The position numbers and the translations under genes are program-made. The notes below the pieces were generated by a model. It was not told the DNA's origin. It did not search any database and was given only the letters and a program-made list of their open reading frames with translations. From Xanthomonas bromi (lineage in GTDB: Bacteria; Pseudomonadota; Gammaproteobacteria; Xanthomonadales; Xanthomonadaceae), in NCBI RefSeq assembly GCF_900092025.1, contig NZ_FLTX01000032.1:1-64000 (forward strand): DNA of 64,000 nucleotides, read 5' to 3'. Shown here in pieces: positions 56,001 to 64,000 of this stretch. Positions within the stretch are counted from its first letter, which is position 1; the number at the start of each line of letters is the position of its first letter.

Positions 56001-57190
56001 TGCGGATCGACTCCGTCGAAGAATCCCTGTTTCCACAGATAGCCAAGTTGGTCACCCTCCTTGACATAGCTGGAAATTTGTTGATTGTCGCGCGCGCGAT
56101 GAACTTCAGTGCACCCGTTTCGCTTTACGAGCCAGCACGCCTCGTCGAGTTCGGCGGAATTCAGGAAATCAGGCGAATGAGTAGATACCAATACCTGACC
56201 ACCGCGCTCGGCATACATGCGGAATTCTTCCGCCAGTTCGGTCATTAGTTGCGGGTAAAGTTGGTTTTCCGGTTCCTCGACGCAAAGTAATGGATGCGGA
56301 GCGGGGTCGTAAAGAAGTACCAAATAAGCAAACATCTTGATCGTGCCGTCAGAAACATATCGGTCAAGGAACGGCGTCTTGAACGAACCGTCCTGGAATC
56401 GTAGGGTCAGATAGCCGTCGTCCATCAGTTTAGGTTCGACTGAGGCCACTCCAGGGACGCGTCGTGCCATGATATCGAGGATGCGACGGAATACTTGCGG
56501 ATGACGTTCATTCATGTATTGCGCAACTAGCGGTAAATTGTCGCCACTTTCCGACAAGTGTTCAGAATCGCCAGTGGCTTCCTTGCGCCCTCTCGCTGCG
56601 TTGATATGAAAATCAGAAACGTGCCAGTTCTCGATTAGTTGTCGGAAAGCGTTTGCAGCCTTGAAACGCTCGAATTGTCCCAGCCCCTTGATCGCTAGGG
56701 TGTCAGGAGACACTTTCTGACTTTCTCTGTCCAGTTCCTCGTCCGGTTTCTTGAAGTCCTCTTCGTTGGTGATGGCATAACCTTCACCTTTGGAAAAATT
56801 CAAGAAATGATAGGGGCTGCCATAGCGTCCACGCTTGTAACGTAATAACTCCCTTTGCACGATGGGAGTACCAGTCTCTTCGCCAATCTCGATTGAGTAG
56901 GTGACCAGTCGCTCTACGCCGGTTATTTCCATTCGATACTGCAGTTCGATCAGAATGGAATCGACTGTAGGATCACACCCGCGGCTGAGAACCTCCCGGA
57001 AACGTCCCCGCTTGTCCAGTGCTTGCCGGACATTTCCCTTTAGGCAGTCATGGAGAAAGCCAAACACATCAAACAACGTGCTCTTGCCCGATCCATTGGC
57101 GCCAACGACGATGAGAAACGAAGGCATGTCCTTCAAGTGCACGTCGCGGAACGCCTTGAAATTCCTTAGCCGAATTGACTCAATCTTCAT
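55997..57190 (-). CDS. OLD/RecF-like AAA ATPase partner of DUF4276
   Basis: 397 residues. SMC/ABC-type ATPase: Walker A GANGSGKST at 30-38, signature-like YVSDGTIKM at 279-286, Walker B LLCVEEPEN at 301-309 and the H-loop region VLVSTHSPDF at 333-342. Opens with MKIESIRLRNFKAFRDVHL, as in AAA_21 proteins of mobile elements and defence loci. Base composition is more AT-rich than the flanking core genes. With the DUF4276 gene it forms a two-gene module placed between purD and its duplicated end. Confidence 0.85.
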   Translation of the reverse strand: MKIESIRLRNFKAFRDVHLKDMPSFLIVVGANGSGKSTLFDVFGFLHDCLKGNVRQALDKRGRFREVLSRGCDPTVDSILIELQYRMEITGVERLVTYSIEIGEETGTPIVQRELLRYKRGRYGSPYHFLNFSKGEGYAITNEEDFKKPDEELDRESQKVSPDTLAIKGLGQFERFKAANAFRQLIENWHVSDFHINAARGRKEATGDSEHLSESGDNLPLVAQYMNERHPQVFRRILDIMARRVPGVASVEPKLMDDGYLTLRFQDGSFKTPFLDRYVSDGTIKMFAYLVLLYDPAPHPLLCVEEPENQLYPQLMTELAEEFRMYAERGGQVLVSTHSPDFLNSAELDEACWLVKRNGCTEVHRARDNQQISSYVKEGDQLGYLWKQGFFDGVDPQ

Positions 57191-57341
57191 GCTGTGGGCT
57201 CCGCGCGTGTTTAGTCATTATGCAAACAGATACATAGTGGTGTATTCGATGCATCCGGAATACTTGTAATCTACTGCAGGCCGGCACCAGGCGAGGGTCG
57301 CTCAGCCAGGTTTGAGTTTGTTTCAGTGAAAGGTTTACCAC

Positions 57342-58631
57342 TTACTGGTCTTGCTCGCGCGCGATTGCCCGCCAGCCGATGTCGCTGCGCTGGAAGGCGC
57401 TGGCCCAGTGGATCGGCTGCAGGCCGGCGTAGGCGGTGCGCTGTGCATCACGTATGGTAGTGCCTAGCGCGGCAACGCACAGCACGCGGCCACCGGCGCT
57501 GACCACCCGCCCGTCGGCATTCAACGTGGTGCCGGCATGGAAGACTTTGGCGCTGGCTGGCACCTGGTCCAGGCCGGTGATGACTTCGCCGGTGACCGGG
57601 GTTTCCGGATACGGCTTGGCGGCGATGACGACGCCCAGCGACGGGCGCGGGTCCCACTGCGCCTGTGCGTTGTCGAGCGTGCCGTCGATGGCGGCGTCGA
57701 GCAGATCCACCAGGTCCGACTGCAGGCGCAGCATGACCGGCTGGGTTTCCGGGTCGCCGAAGCGCACGTTGAATTCGATCACCTTGGGCGCGCCGTGCGC
57801 ATCGATCATCAGTCCGGCATAGAGAAACCCGGTGAACGGCACGCCATCGGCGATCATGCCCTGCACGGTGGGCTCGACCACCTCGCGCATCACCCGCGCA
57901 TGCACCTCGGGCGTGACCACCGGGGCCGGCGAGTAGGCGCCCATGCCGCCGGTATTCGGACCGGTGTCGCCATCGCCGACGCGCTTGTGGTCCTGGCTGG
58001 TAGCCATCGGCAAGGCGTGTTTGCCATCGACGATCGAGATGAAGCTGGCTTCTTCGCCATCGAGAAATTCTTCGATGACCACGCGTGCACCGGCGTCGCC
58101 GAACGCATTGCCCGAGAGCATGTCGCGCACCGCGTCTTCGGCCTCGCTCAGCGTCATCGCCACGATCACGCCCTTTCCGGCGGCCAGGCCGTCGGCCTTG
58201 ACCACGATCGGCGCGCCTTTGTCGCGCACGTAGGCCAGCGCTGCATCAACATCCGTATGCACGGCGTAGTACGCGGTGGGAATGCCATGGCGCGCCAGGA
58301 AATCCTTGGCGAAGGCCTTGCTGCCTTCCAGCTGCGCGGCCTTGGCGGTGGGCCCGAAGATGCGCAGGCCGGCGGCGTGGAAACGGTCGACCACGCCCAG
58401 CACCAGCGGCACTTCCGGGCCGACCACGGTGAGCGCGACCGCTTCACGCTGCGCCAAGGCGAGCAGGCCATCCAGGTCGTCGACCTTGATCGCGACATTG
58501 CGGCACTTGGCCTCGCTGGCGGTGCCGGCATTGCCCGGCGCCACCAGCACTTCGCTGACGCGTGCGGATTGGGCGATCTTCCAGGCCAGGGCGTGTTCGC
58601 GGCCGCCGGAGCCGACTATGAGGATTTTCAT
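57342..58631 (-). CDS. purD: Phosphoribosylamine-glycine ligase
   Basis: 429 residues, full length, with [19 protein letters not shown] at the N-terminus, the ATP-grasp core (DGLAAGKGVIVAM; EEFLDGEEASFI) and EFNVRFGDPETQPVML. Second reaction of purine synthesis. Its C-terminus is the source of the direct repeat at 57371-57406. The ATG overlaps the stop of the upstream unknown gene (ATGA), which is unusual because purH normally lies there. Confidence 0.97.
   Translation of the reverse strand: MKILIVGSGGREHALAWKIAQSARVSEVLVAPGNAGTASEAKCRNVAIKVDDLDGLLALAQREAVALTVVGPEVPLVLGVVDRFHAAGLRIFGPTAKAAQLEGSKAFAKDFLARHGIPTAYYAVHTDVDAALAYVRDKGAPIVVKADGLAAGKGVIVAMTLSEAEDAVRDMLSGNAFGDAGARVVIEEFLDGEEASFISIVDGKHALPMATSQDHKRVGDGDTGPNTGGMGAYSPAPVVTPEVHARVMREVVEPTVQGMIADGVPFTGFLYAGLMIDAHGAPKVIEFNVRFGDPETQPVMLRLQSDLVDLLDAAIDGTLDNAQAQWDPRPSLGVVIAAKPYPETPVTGEVITGLDQVPASAKVFHAGTTLNADGRVVSAGGRVLCVAALGTTIRDAQRTAYAGLQPIHWASAFQRSDIGWRAIAREQDQ
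57371..57406. repeat. Direct repeat within purD 3' end
   Basis: Partner of 55323-55358 (33/36 identical). It encodes about SAFQRSDIGW of PurD, so it is the functional copy. The repeats are 2048 bp apart. Confidence 0.8.
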
Positions 58632-59329
58632 GACTCAATTCCCAAAAGCTTCAATGCTGGTTTTGCTAAGCCCTTCAAGCTTGAAGAGATGGCGATTGCA
58701 TTCGCAAGAATTGACAGCCCTTTCTCAAGCTCATCAATTTCTGGGAAATTTTTATCCATTGTCTTTACTGCGGCGAGATCAAACGTGGTGGCTTTGAATT
58801 TACTAAAAACACCTGGATTTCCGACAAATTCATAGTCTTCTATCGCAGCGACTAATTCACGCAATTGCCTGACCAGTTGAATCTTCTGTTCATGAGGGAT
58901 GTCAGAGTCCACAAGCAGTCGTATTGCTTCTCTAAGGTTATCTAAAGCTTCGGTGAGAACTTCGATCGAAATTGATGAGTCGCTTAGCTTGCCTTCAATA
59001 AGAGTTGCTTGGAGTTCAAGGTAGCTCAACGTGTGATCGTCAAAAGATTTTCGAAAGCCCTCCCAATGCGTGCCAGGATTCGTGAGTGCAGCTAAGATCT
59101 GCGTTCTCCAATGATTAGTCGAGCGCGCGCTTACTTTTGAAGCGATTGACTCAATCTCTTGCTTTGCGCTATCGGTTAGCTGGTATATGAGGCCTATTTG
59201 GCGCAGTACGTCATTGTTGTCAACGCTAGGGAATATCTGCTTCCAGCCTGTGTAGAAATCTACACCTGATCGATGGCCCGTTATCTTGATGAGTATTTCA
59301 TATAGCGCTGAGGTTGATGAAGCTGACAT
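58628..59329 (-). CDS. Unknown protein inserted between purH and purD
   Basis: 233 residues from [18 protein letters not shown] at 59329 (247 if the ATG at 59371 is used). AT-rich and with codon use clearly unlike purH and purD, so probably acquired. Mostly helical; no signal peptide. A C-terminal hydrophobic stretch ([20 protein letters not shown]) could be membrane-associated. The stop overlaps the purD start by 4 bp, so purD translation is coupled to it. I do not recognise a family. An accessory or defence role is possible but unsupported. Confidence 0.8.
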   Translation of the reverse strand: MSASSTSALYEILIKITGHRSGVDFYTGWKQIFPSVDNNDVLRQIGLIYQLTDSAKQEIESIASKVSARSTNHWRTQILAALTNPGTHWEGFRKSFDDHTLSYLELQATLIEGKLSDSSISIEVLTEALDNLREAIRLLVDSDIPHEQKIQLVRQLRELVAAIEDYEFVGNPGVFSKFKATTFDLAAVKTMDKNFPEIDELEKGLSILANAIAISSSLKGLAKPALKLLGIES

Positions 59330-59371
59330 TGAATGGACCCTTTTTTTCTTAATGGCTCTAAGCGAAATCAA

Positions 59372-60955
59372 TCAATGCCGGAAATGCCGCACGCCGGTGA
59401 ACACCATCGCAATCCCGTGTTCGTCGGCGGCGGCGATCACTTCTCCGTCGCGCATCGAACCGCCGGGCTGAATCACTGCCTTGATGCCGGCGGCGGCGGC
59501 CGCGTCGATACCGTCGCGGAACGGGAAGAACGCATCCGAGGCCATCACCGAGCCGGCCACTTCCAGCTTGGCTTCTTCGGCCTTGAGCGCGGCGATCTTG
59601 GCGCTGACCACGCGGCTCATCTGCCCGGCGCCCACGCCAATGGTGCGGCTGTCCTTGGCGTAGACAATGGCGTTGGATTTGACGTACTTGGCCACGCGCC
59701 AGGCGAACAGCAGATCGCCCAGTTCCGCCTCGCTGGGCGCGCGCTGGGTGACCACGCTCAATTCGCCCAGCGACATGCCGCGGTTGTCGGCCGACTGCAG
59801 CAGCAGGCCAGAGCCAATGCGCTTGGTGTCGTAGTTGTTGAGGCCTGCGCCATGCGGAATCTTGAGCACGCGCACGTTGGCTTTCTTGGTGGCGTATTCC
59901 AGCGCGCCGGCCTCGTAATCCGGCGCAATCAGCACTTCCACGAACTGGCGATCGAGAATCGCTTTGGCCGTGGCCGCATCCAGCGTCTTGTTGAAGGCCA
60001 GGATGCCGCCGAAGGCGCTGGTGGGGTCGGTGGCATAGGCCAGCTCGTAGGCATCGCCGCAGGCCATGCCCACGGCCACGCCGCACGGATTGGCATGTTT
60101 GACGATCACGCAGGCCGGCGCGTCGAACTGGCGCACGCATTCCCACGCCGCATCGGCATCGGCCAGGTTGTTGTAGCTCAGCTCCTTGCCCTGCAGCTGC
60201 TGGAAGGTGGCCAGCGTGCCCGGCACCGGAGACAGGTCGCGGTAGAACGCGCCGGACTGATGCGGGTTTTCGCCGTAGCGCAGGTCCATGACCTTGATGA
60301 AGTTGGAATTGATCTGCGCCGGGAACGGGCTGCGCGTGGGCACGGTTTCGGCGCTGTCGGCCACGGCCGACAGGTAATTGCTGATCGCCGCGTCGTACTG
60401 CGCCACGCGGTTGAATGCCGCCACCGACAGCGCAAAGCGCTTGGCCGCCGACAGCTGGCCGTCGTTGGCCTCCAGCTCGGCCAGCAGGTCGGCGTACTGC
60501 GCCGGGTCGGTGGCCACGGCCACGCGTGCGAAGTTCTTGGCCGCGCTGCGCAGCATCGCCGGGCCGCCGATATCGATGTTTTCCACCGCATCGGCCAGCG
60601 TGCAATCGGCCTTCACCGTCACCGACTCGAACGGATACAGGTTGAGCACCAGCAGGTCGATCGGCGCGATGCCGTGCTCGGCCATCACTGCTTCATCGAT
60701 ACCGGCACGCCCGAGCAGGCCGCCGTGCACCAGCGGGTGCAGGGTCTTGACGCGGCCGTCCATCATTTCCGGGAAGCCGGTCAGTTCGGCGACGTCTTTC
60801 ACCGGCAGGCCGGCCTCGCGGATCGCCTTGGCGGTGCCGCCGGTGGACAGCAACTCGACGTTGTGCGCCACCAGCGCGCGGGCCAGGTCGATCAGGCCGG
60901 TCTTGTCGGAAACGGAGAGCAGGGCCCGGCGCACGGGCAGGAAATCAGAGGCCAT
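59372..60955 (-). CDS. purH: Bifunctional AICAR transformylase / IMP cyclohydrolase
   Basis: 527 residues from [20 protein letters not shown] at 60955. N-terminal IMP cyclohydrolase ([28 protein letters not shown]) and C-terminal transformylase ([40 protein letters not shown]). Last two steps of IMP synthesis. The longer frame to 61069 is not supported. Confidence 0.97.
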   Translation of the reverse strand: MASDFLPVRRALLSVSDKTGLIDLARALVAHNVELLSTGGTAKAIREAGLPVKDVAELTGFPEMMDGRVKTLHPLVHGGLLGRAGIDEAVMAEHGIAPIDLLVLNLYPFESVTVKADCTLADAVENIDIGGPAMLRSAAKNFARVAVATDPAQYADLLAELEANDGQLSAAKRFALSVAAFNRVAQYDAAISNYLSAVADSAETVPTRSPFPAQINSNFIKVMDLRYGENPHQSGAFYRDLSPVPGTLATFQQLQGKELSYNNLADADAAWECVRQFDAPACVIVKHANPCGVAVGMACGDAYELAYATDPTSAFGGILAFNKTLDAATAKAILDRQFVEVLIAPDYEAGALEYATKKANVRVLKIPHGAGLNNYDTKRIGSGLLLQSADNRGMSLGELSVVTQRAPSEAELGDLLFAWRVAKYVKSNAIVYAKDSRTIGVGAGQMSRVVSAKIAALKAEEAKLEVAGSVMASDAFFPFRDGIDAAAAAGIKAVIQPGGSMRDGEVIAAADEHGIAMVFTGVRHFRH

Positions 60956-62340
60956 CGGTGGGGGAATGTCGTTGCGGAGCAGCCGATATTGTAGGCTGCG
61001 CCAGCGCTCGAAGGGACTCAAGACCCCGTATGGGCTGGATCCATGCCGTGAAGGGACGCGGCCAGGCACTGCTGCGGCCGATGGTGGGCGCGTTGTATCG
61101 CGGCGGCATCGCTGCCAATCGGGTCATGCTCATCGCAGCGGCGGTGGTGATGGCGGTGGTGGATGTGGCGGTTATGGCGGTGGAGGCGATTGATGCAACG
61201 CAGTCCACCGGCATGGCGTCAGACGCGCGGCCGCTGGGCACGCGCGTTGCGTGAACGCAGCGCCACGCCACACGGCGCGTCATCGGCAGCCTCTGCGGTT
61301 GCGGCAGTCGCGGGCTGCTGCGCGGCATCGCCTCGGGTAACCGCGTGCGCGGGTGCGGCGCCGATGATGGTGCTCTCTGTTCTTCGCGCAGGGCTGGTCG
61401 TGGGGCATCCGCATGGTCGGCGCGCTGGTGGCGGCGATCGCCGGTGCCATGCGGATCGCGGTTGTGCGACTGCGCCCGGCGTGCCTGTATGGGGAAGGAC
61501 CTGATCGCCCATGCGCCGCTACCGATCCTGTCCACCCTCGGCAGCGGCGACACACCCATTACTATGGCGTGCAGTGCAGGAGTGCAGCGGGGTCTGGTGA
61601 TCTGCGTGTGCTGCATCCCGCACGATTGACGGCCGATCACGCAGGGTTTGTGTGCCGAGAGCGGCAGCAACGCGGCATTGTCCGACGATGCGAGTGGACG
61701 CAAGAGCGTCATTGACACCTTGTCTATCGAGCGCCGCGTGTCTTGTGCGGTCGCGCTGGTGCGGCCGCTCCAGATCTGATGACACCATCCTGGTGTCCTC
61801 GAAGCCGGCAGCTTCGCTGCGGGCATGGATCGCGTTGCAAACCGCGTCCGATTGGTGGACTTCGCAAAAAATTTTTGCACCCTATCGCAGATTGAATAAG
61901 TCAGTCGATCGCTGCGCTCGTCGCGGGTTTCCTTCTTCGCCAATTCGTACTCCTCTTCGCGCATGGCGACACCTGCCGAGCACGCCTGACCCACGCTGCG
62001 GACTCGCTGGCACGTTGCTCGCGCTTGAAGACACTGACGCTCTCAGCGAAGCGTCAACTCCCCTGTCTGCTGCAACTTCTGGTGCGCAAAAGCCAGTGTT
62101 GCCATCGCCCCCAACTGCGCCCTGCAGTCGCGGCCATCCATCTCCCGCGCTTCGAACACGTCACCGCAGCCTGCGTGCGCCCAGGGCATTCGCGCATGAC
62201 CACCACAGCAGTGCCGGTACTGCCCTTAGTCAACGGGTGGATCCGTCTGGCCGTCTTGGCCGGACGATCCGCTTCCTTTATCGATTGGTCACGAACGCCG
62301 GCTTGCGCGGCTGCTCGGGACATTTCTATGAGACCGACCT
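60956..62340. other. Long gap between purH and the ice nucleation gene
   Basis: 1385 bp with low coding quality: long overlapping ORFs on both strands are Arg/Ser/Pro-rich shadows. It contains the possible gene fragment at 61030-61254 and a striking A6T6-type tract near 61867-61878. I see no tRNA, riboswitch or clear terminator. Confidence 0.5.
61030..61254 (+). pseudogene. Possible remnant of a CDP-alcohol phosphatidyltransferase gene
   Basis: 74 residues whose N-terminal part ([20 protein letters not shown] followed by a hydrophobic helix) resembles the start of CDP-alcohol phosphatidyltransferases. The catalytic DGx2ARx8Gx3Dx3D motif is absent here and in the other frames downstream. It may be a truncated, decayed gene. 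The likeness is short and the call is weak. Confidence 0.3.
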
Positions 62341-64000
62341 ATGAACCGCGAAAAAGTCCTGGCACTACGCACCTGCACGAACAACATGTCCGATCATTGC
62401 GGATTGATCTGGCCACAAGCAGGGCTTGTCGAATGCAGGCATTGGAAGCCCACCACGACGCAGGAAAACGGCTTGACCGGACTGTTGTGGGGGCAGGGCA
62501 CCAGTGCCTATCTGAACATGCATGCCGATGCGCATTGGATCGTCTGCATGGTGGACACGGCCGACATCATCCGGCTGGGCGAGGAGGGAATGATCAAGTT
62601 CCCCAGGGCCGAGGTGATCTATGCCGGTAGCCGCAGCGGCGCCATGGCGTGCATCGATGCCGGCATCGAGCAGCAGTTGCCGCCCAAGCCCGAGCCGCCT
62701 GTGGACGCGGTGATTGCCGAAGAATTTCGTCCCAAGGCAGCGCAGGCGCAATTTGTCGCGCCGACCGAGGAACACAGCGGCCATTCCTTCATGCCAGCGG
62801 CGCCATCGCCCGATGCCGGCGTTGCGAGCGCGCAGCATGTTGCCAACGACGTGCTGCGCACACGCGAGATCGCCACCTACGGCAGTACGCTCACCGGCGC
62901 CGATCAAAGTCAGCTCATTGCCGGATATGGAAGCACCGAGACCGCGGGTGATCGCAGCGAGTTGATTGCCGGGTATGGCAGCACCGGTGTGGCCGGATCG
63001 GACAGCACCATCGTGGCGGGCTATGGCAGTTCGCAGACGGCAGGAGGCGGCAGCACGCTGACGGCCGGCTACGGCAGCACGCAGACGGCGCGCAGCGGCA
63101 GCGCGCTCACGGCCGGTTACGGCAGCACCGAAACCGCCGGCGCCGACAGCGCGTTGATTGCCGGCTATGGCAGCACGCAAACCTCCGGTGGCGATAGTTC
63201 GCTCACCGCCGGCTACGGCAGCACCCAGACCGCACGCAAGGGAAGCGATCTGACGGCCGGTTACGGCAGTACCGAAACGGCCGGTGCCGACAGCTCGCTG
63301 ATCGCCGGCTATGGCAGCACGCAGACCTCCGGTGGCGAAAGTTCGCTCACCGCCGGCTATGGCAGTACCCAAACGGCGCACGACGGCAGCGATCTGACGG
63401 CCGGTTATGGCAGTACAGGGACTGCAGGCGCAGATAGCTCGTTGATCGCCGGTTACGGCAGCACGCAAACCTCCGGCAATGACAGCTCGCTCACCGCCGG
63501 CTACGGCAGTACGCAGACCGCGCGGACGGGCAGCGATCTCACTGCAGGTTACGGCAGCACCGCGACCGCCGGCGCCGACAGCACGTTGATCGCCGGTTAT
63601 GGCAGCACGCAGACTGCCGGTGGAGAAAGTTCGTTGACGGCCGGTTATGGCAGTACGCAAACCGCACGCAAGGGCAGCGACCTCACCACCGGTTACGGCA
63701 GTACTTCGACCGCCGGCGGAGACAGTACGCTGATCGCCGGTTACGGCAGCACGCAAACCTCCGGTGGCGATAGTTCATTGACCGCTGGCTACGGCAGCAC
63801 GCAAACCGCGCGCAAGGGCAGCGACCTCACCACTGGCTACGGCAGCACCTCGACCGCCGGCGCCGACAGCACGTTGATCGCCGGGTATGGCAGCACGCAG
63901 ACCGCCGGTGGAGAAAGTTCGCTGACGGCGGGCTATGGCAGTACGCAGACCGCACGCAGCGGGAGCGACCTCACCACCGGCTATGGCAGCACCTCGACGG
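62341..64000 (+). CDS. inaX: Ice nucleation protein (InaX/InaZ family), cut by window edge
   Basis: Open from MNREKVLALRTCTNNMSDHC to the right edge, 553 residues present. N-terminal domain (about 1-175) matches INPs (HCGLIWPQAGLVECRHW; NMHADAHWIVCMVDTADIIR) and targets the protein to the outer membrane. From ATYGSTLTGADQSQLI near 178 the protein is 16-residue repeats of the type AGYGSTxTAxxxSxLx, about 23 within the window. These stack into a beta-solenoid with TxT columns that orders water and seeds ice. The C-terminal cap is outside the window. Confidence 0.97.
   Translation, partial: MNREKVLALRTCTNNMSDHCGLIWPQAGLVECRHWKPTTTQENGLTGLLWGQGTSAYLNMHADAHWIVCMVDTADIIRLGEEGMIKFPRAEVIYAGSRSGAMACIDAGIEQQLPPKPEPPVDAVIAEEFRPKAAQAQFVAPTEEHSGHSFMPAAPSPDAGVASAQHVANDVLRTREIATYGSTLTGADQSQLIAGYGSTETAGDRSELIAGYGSTGVAGSDSTIVAGYGSSQTAGGGSTLTAGYGSTQTARSGSALTAGYGSTETAGADSALIAGYGSTQTSGGDSSLTAGYGSTQTARKGSDLTAGYGSTETAGADSSLIAGYGSTQTSGGESSLTAGYGSTQTAHDGSDLTAGYGSTGTAGADSSLIAGYGSTQTSGNDSSLTAGYGSTQTARTGSDLTAGYGSTATAGADSTLIAGYGSTQTAGGESSLTAGYGSTQTARKGSDLTTGYGSTSTAGGDSTLIAGYGSTQTSGGDSSLTAGYGSTQTARKGSDLTTGYGSTSTAGADSTLIAGYGSTQTAGGESSLTAGYGSTQTARSGSDLTTGYGSTST
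62872..64000 (+). repeat. 48-bp coding repeats of the ice nucleation gene
   Basis: About 23.5 tandem 48-bp units, each encoding one 16-residue turn. Units also group in threes (144 bp), seen in the alternation SSLI-, SSLT- and SDLT-ending units. The array continues past the window edge. Confidence 0.95.

Noticed and set aside
57537..58835. 432-residue plus-strand ORF
   Set aside because: Antisense of purD, which has all catalytic motifs.
59333..60994. 553-residue plus-strand ORF
   Set aside because: Antisense of purH; His/Gly/Val-rich shadow without a family.
61652..62344. 230-residue ORF directly before the ice nucleation gene
   Set aside because: Ser/Arg/Pro-rich, no motif, competing ORFs on both strands, and it runs over the ice gene start.
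62365..63756. 463-residue open frame on the minus strand with regular repeats
   Set aside because: It is the antisense of the ice nucleation repeats; any open frame repeats when the DNA unit is 48 bp. The plus strand matches a known protein family along its full length.
62872..64000. Regular repeats as a possible CRISPR array
   Set aside because: Units are contiguous and coding (16 residues each) with no unique spacers.

Overview
The window is chromosomal DNA of a Xanthomonas. The evidence is a complete Hrp2-type hrp/hrc/hpa type III secretion cluster in Xanthomonas order, perfect plant-inducible-promoter (PIP) boxes, the Clp regulator next to speD, and a LipA-type secreted esterase. I cannot fix the species; the Hpa1 sequence is of the citri/oryzae/vesicatoria type, not the X. 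campestris pv. campestris type.

1-23092 is the hrp pathogenicity island. The left edge cuts hrpF (translocon). Divergent from it are a small chaperone-like gene and xopF1. A minus-strand block follows: hpaB, hrpE, hrpD6, hrpD5, hpaA, hrcS, hrcR, hrcQ, hpaP(hpaC), hrcV, hrcU. The plus-strand hrpB operon is hrpB1, hrpB2, hrcJ, hrpB4, hrpB5, hrcN, hrpB7, hrcT, and hrcC follows. Harpin hpa1 (minus) and the transglycosylase hpa2 (plus) diverge at the right edge. PIP boxes with exact N15 spacing lie upstream of hrpF, the chaperone/xopF1 pair, hrcU, hrpB1, hpa1 and hpa2. In the last four, a YANNNT -10 sits exactly 31 nt downstream.

23363-24518 is a decayed IS3-type insertion sequence separating the hrp island from trpG, which suggests a rearrangement junction.

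24669-55205 is mostly core genome: trpG, a flavin reductase-like gene, trpD, trpC, a HAD hydrolase, clp, speD, sugE (behind a guanidine-II/mini-ykkC riboswitch with an overlapping terminator), coq7, rplM-rpsI, tRNA-Gln and tRNA-Met, rppH, bfd, bfr, a hybrid histidine kinase with a REC/degenerate GGDEF-EAL partner, a DUF4126 protein, a coiled-coil membrane protein, a bactofilin, erpA, lipA, nudC, an ampE-like gene, DUF2752 and CD225 proteins, an LplT-PlsC fusion, a LysR regulator/MFS pair and a FUSC/YccS protein.

55323-60955 is the purine region purH-purD, broken up by accessory DNA. An AAA ATPase/DUF4276 (TOPRIM-like) gene pair sits between the true purD 3' end and a second, degenerate 36-bp copy of that end. 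A separate AT-rich gene of unknown function lies between purH and purD. The ATPase pair is the best candidate here for an under-described, possibly anti-phage system. From 62341 to the right edge is an ice nucleation protein gene with 48-bp repeats, cut by the window end.
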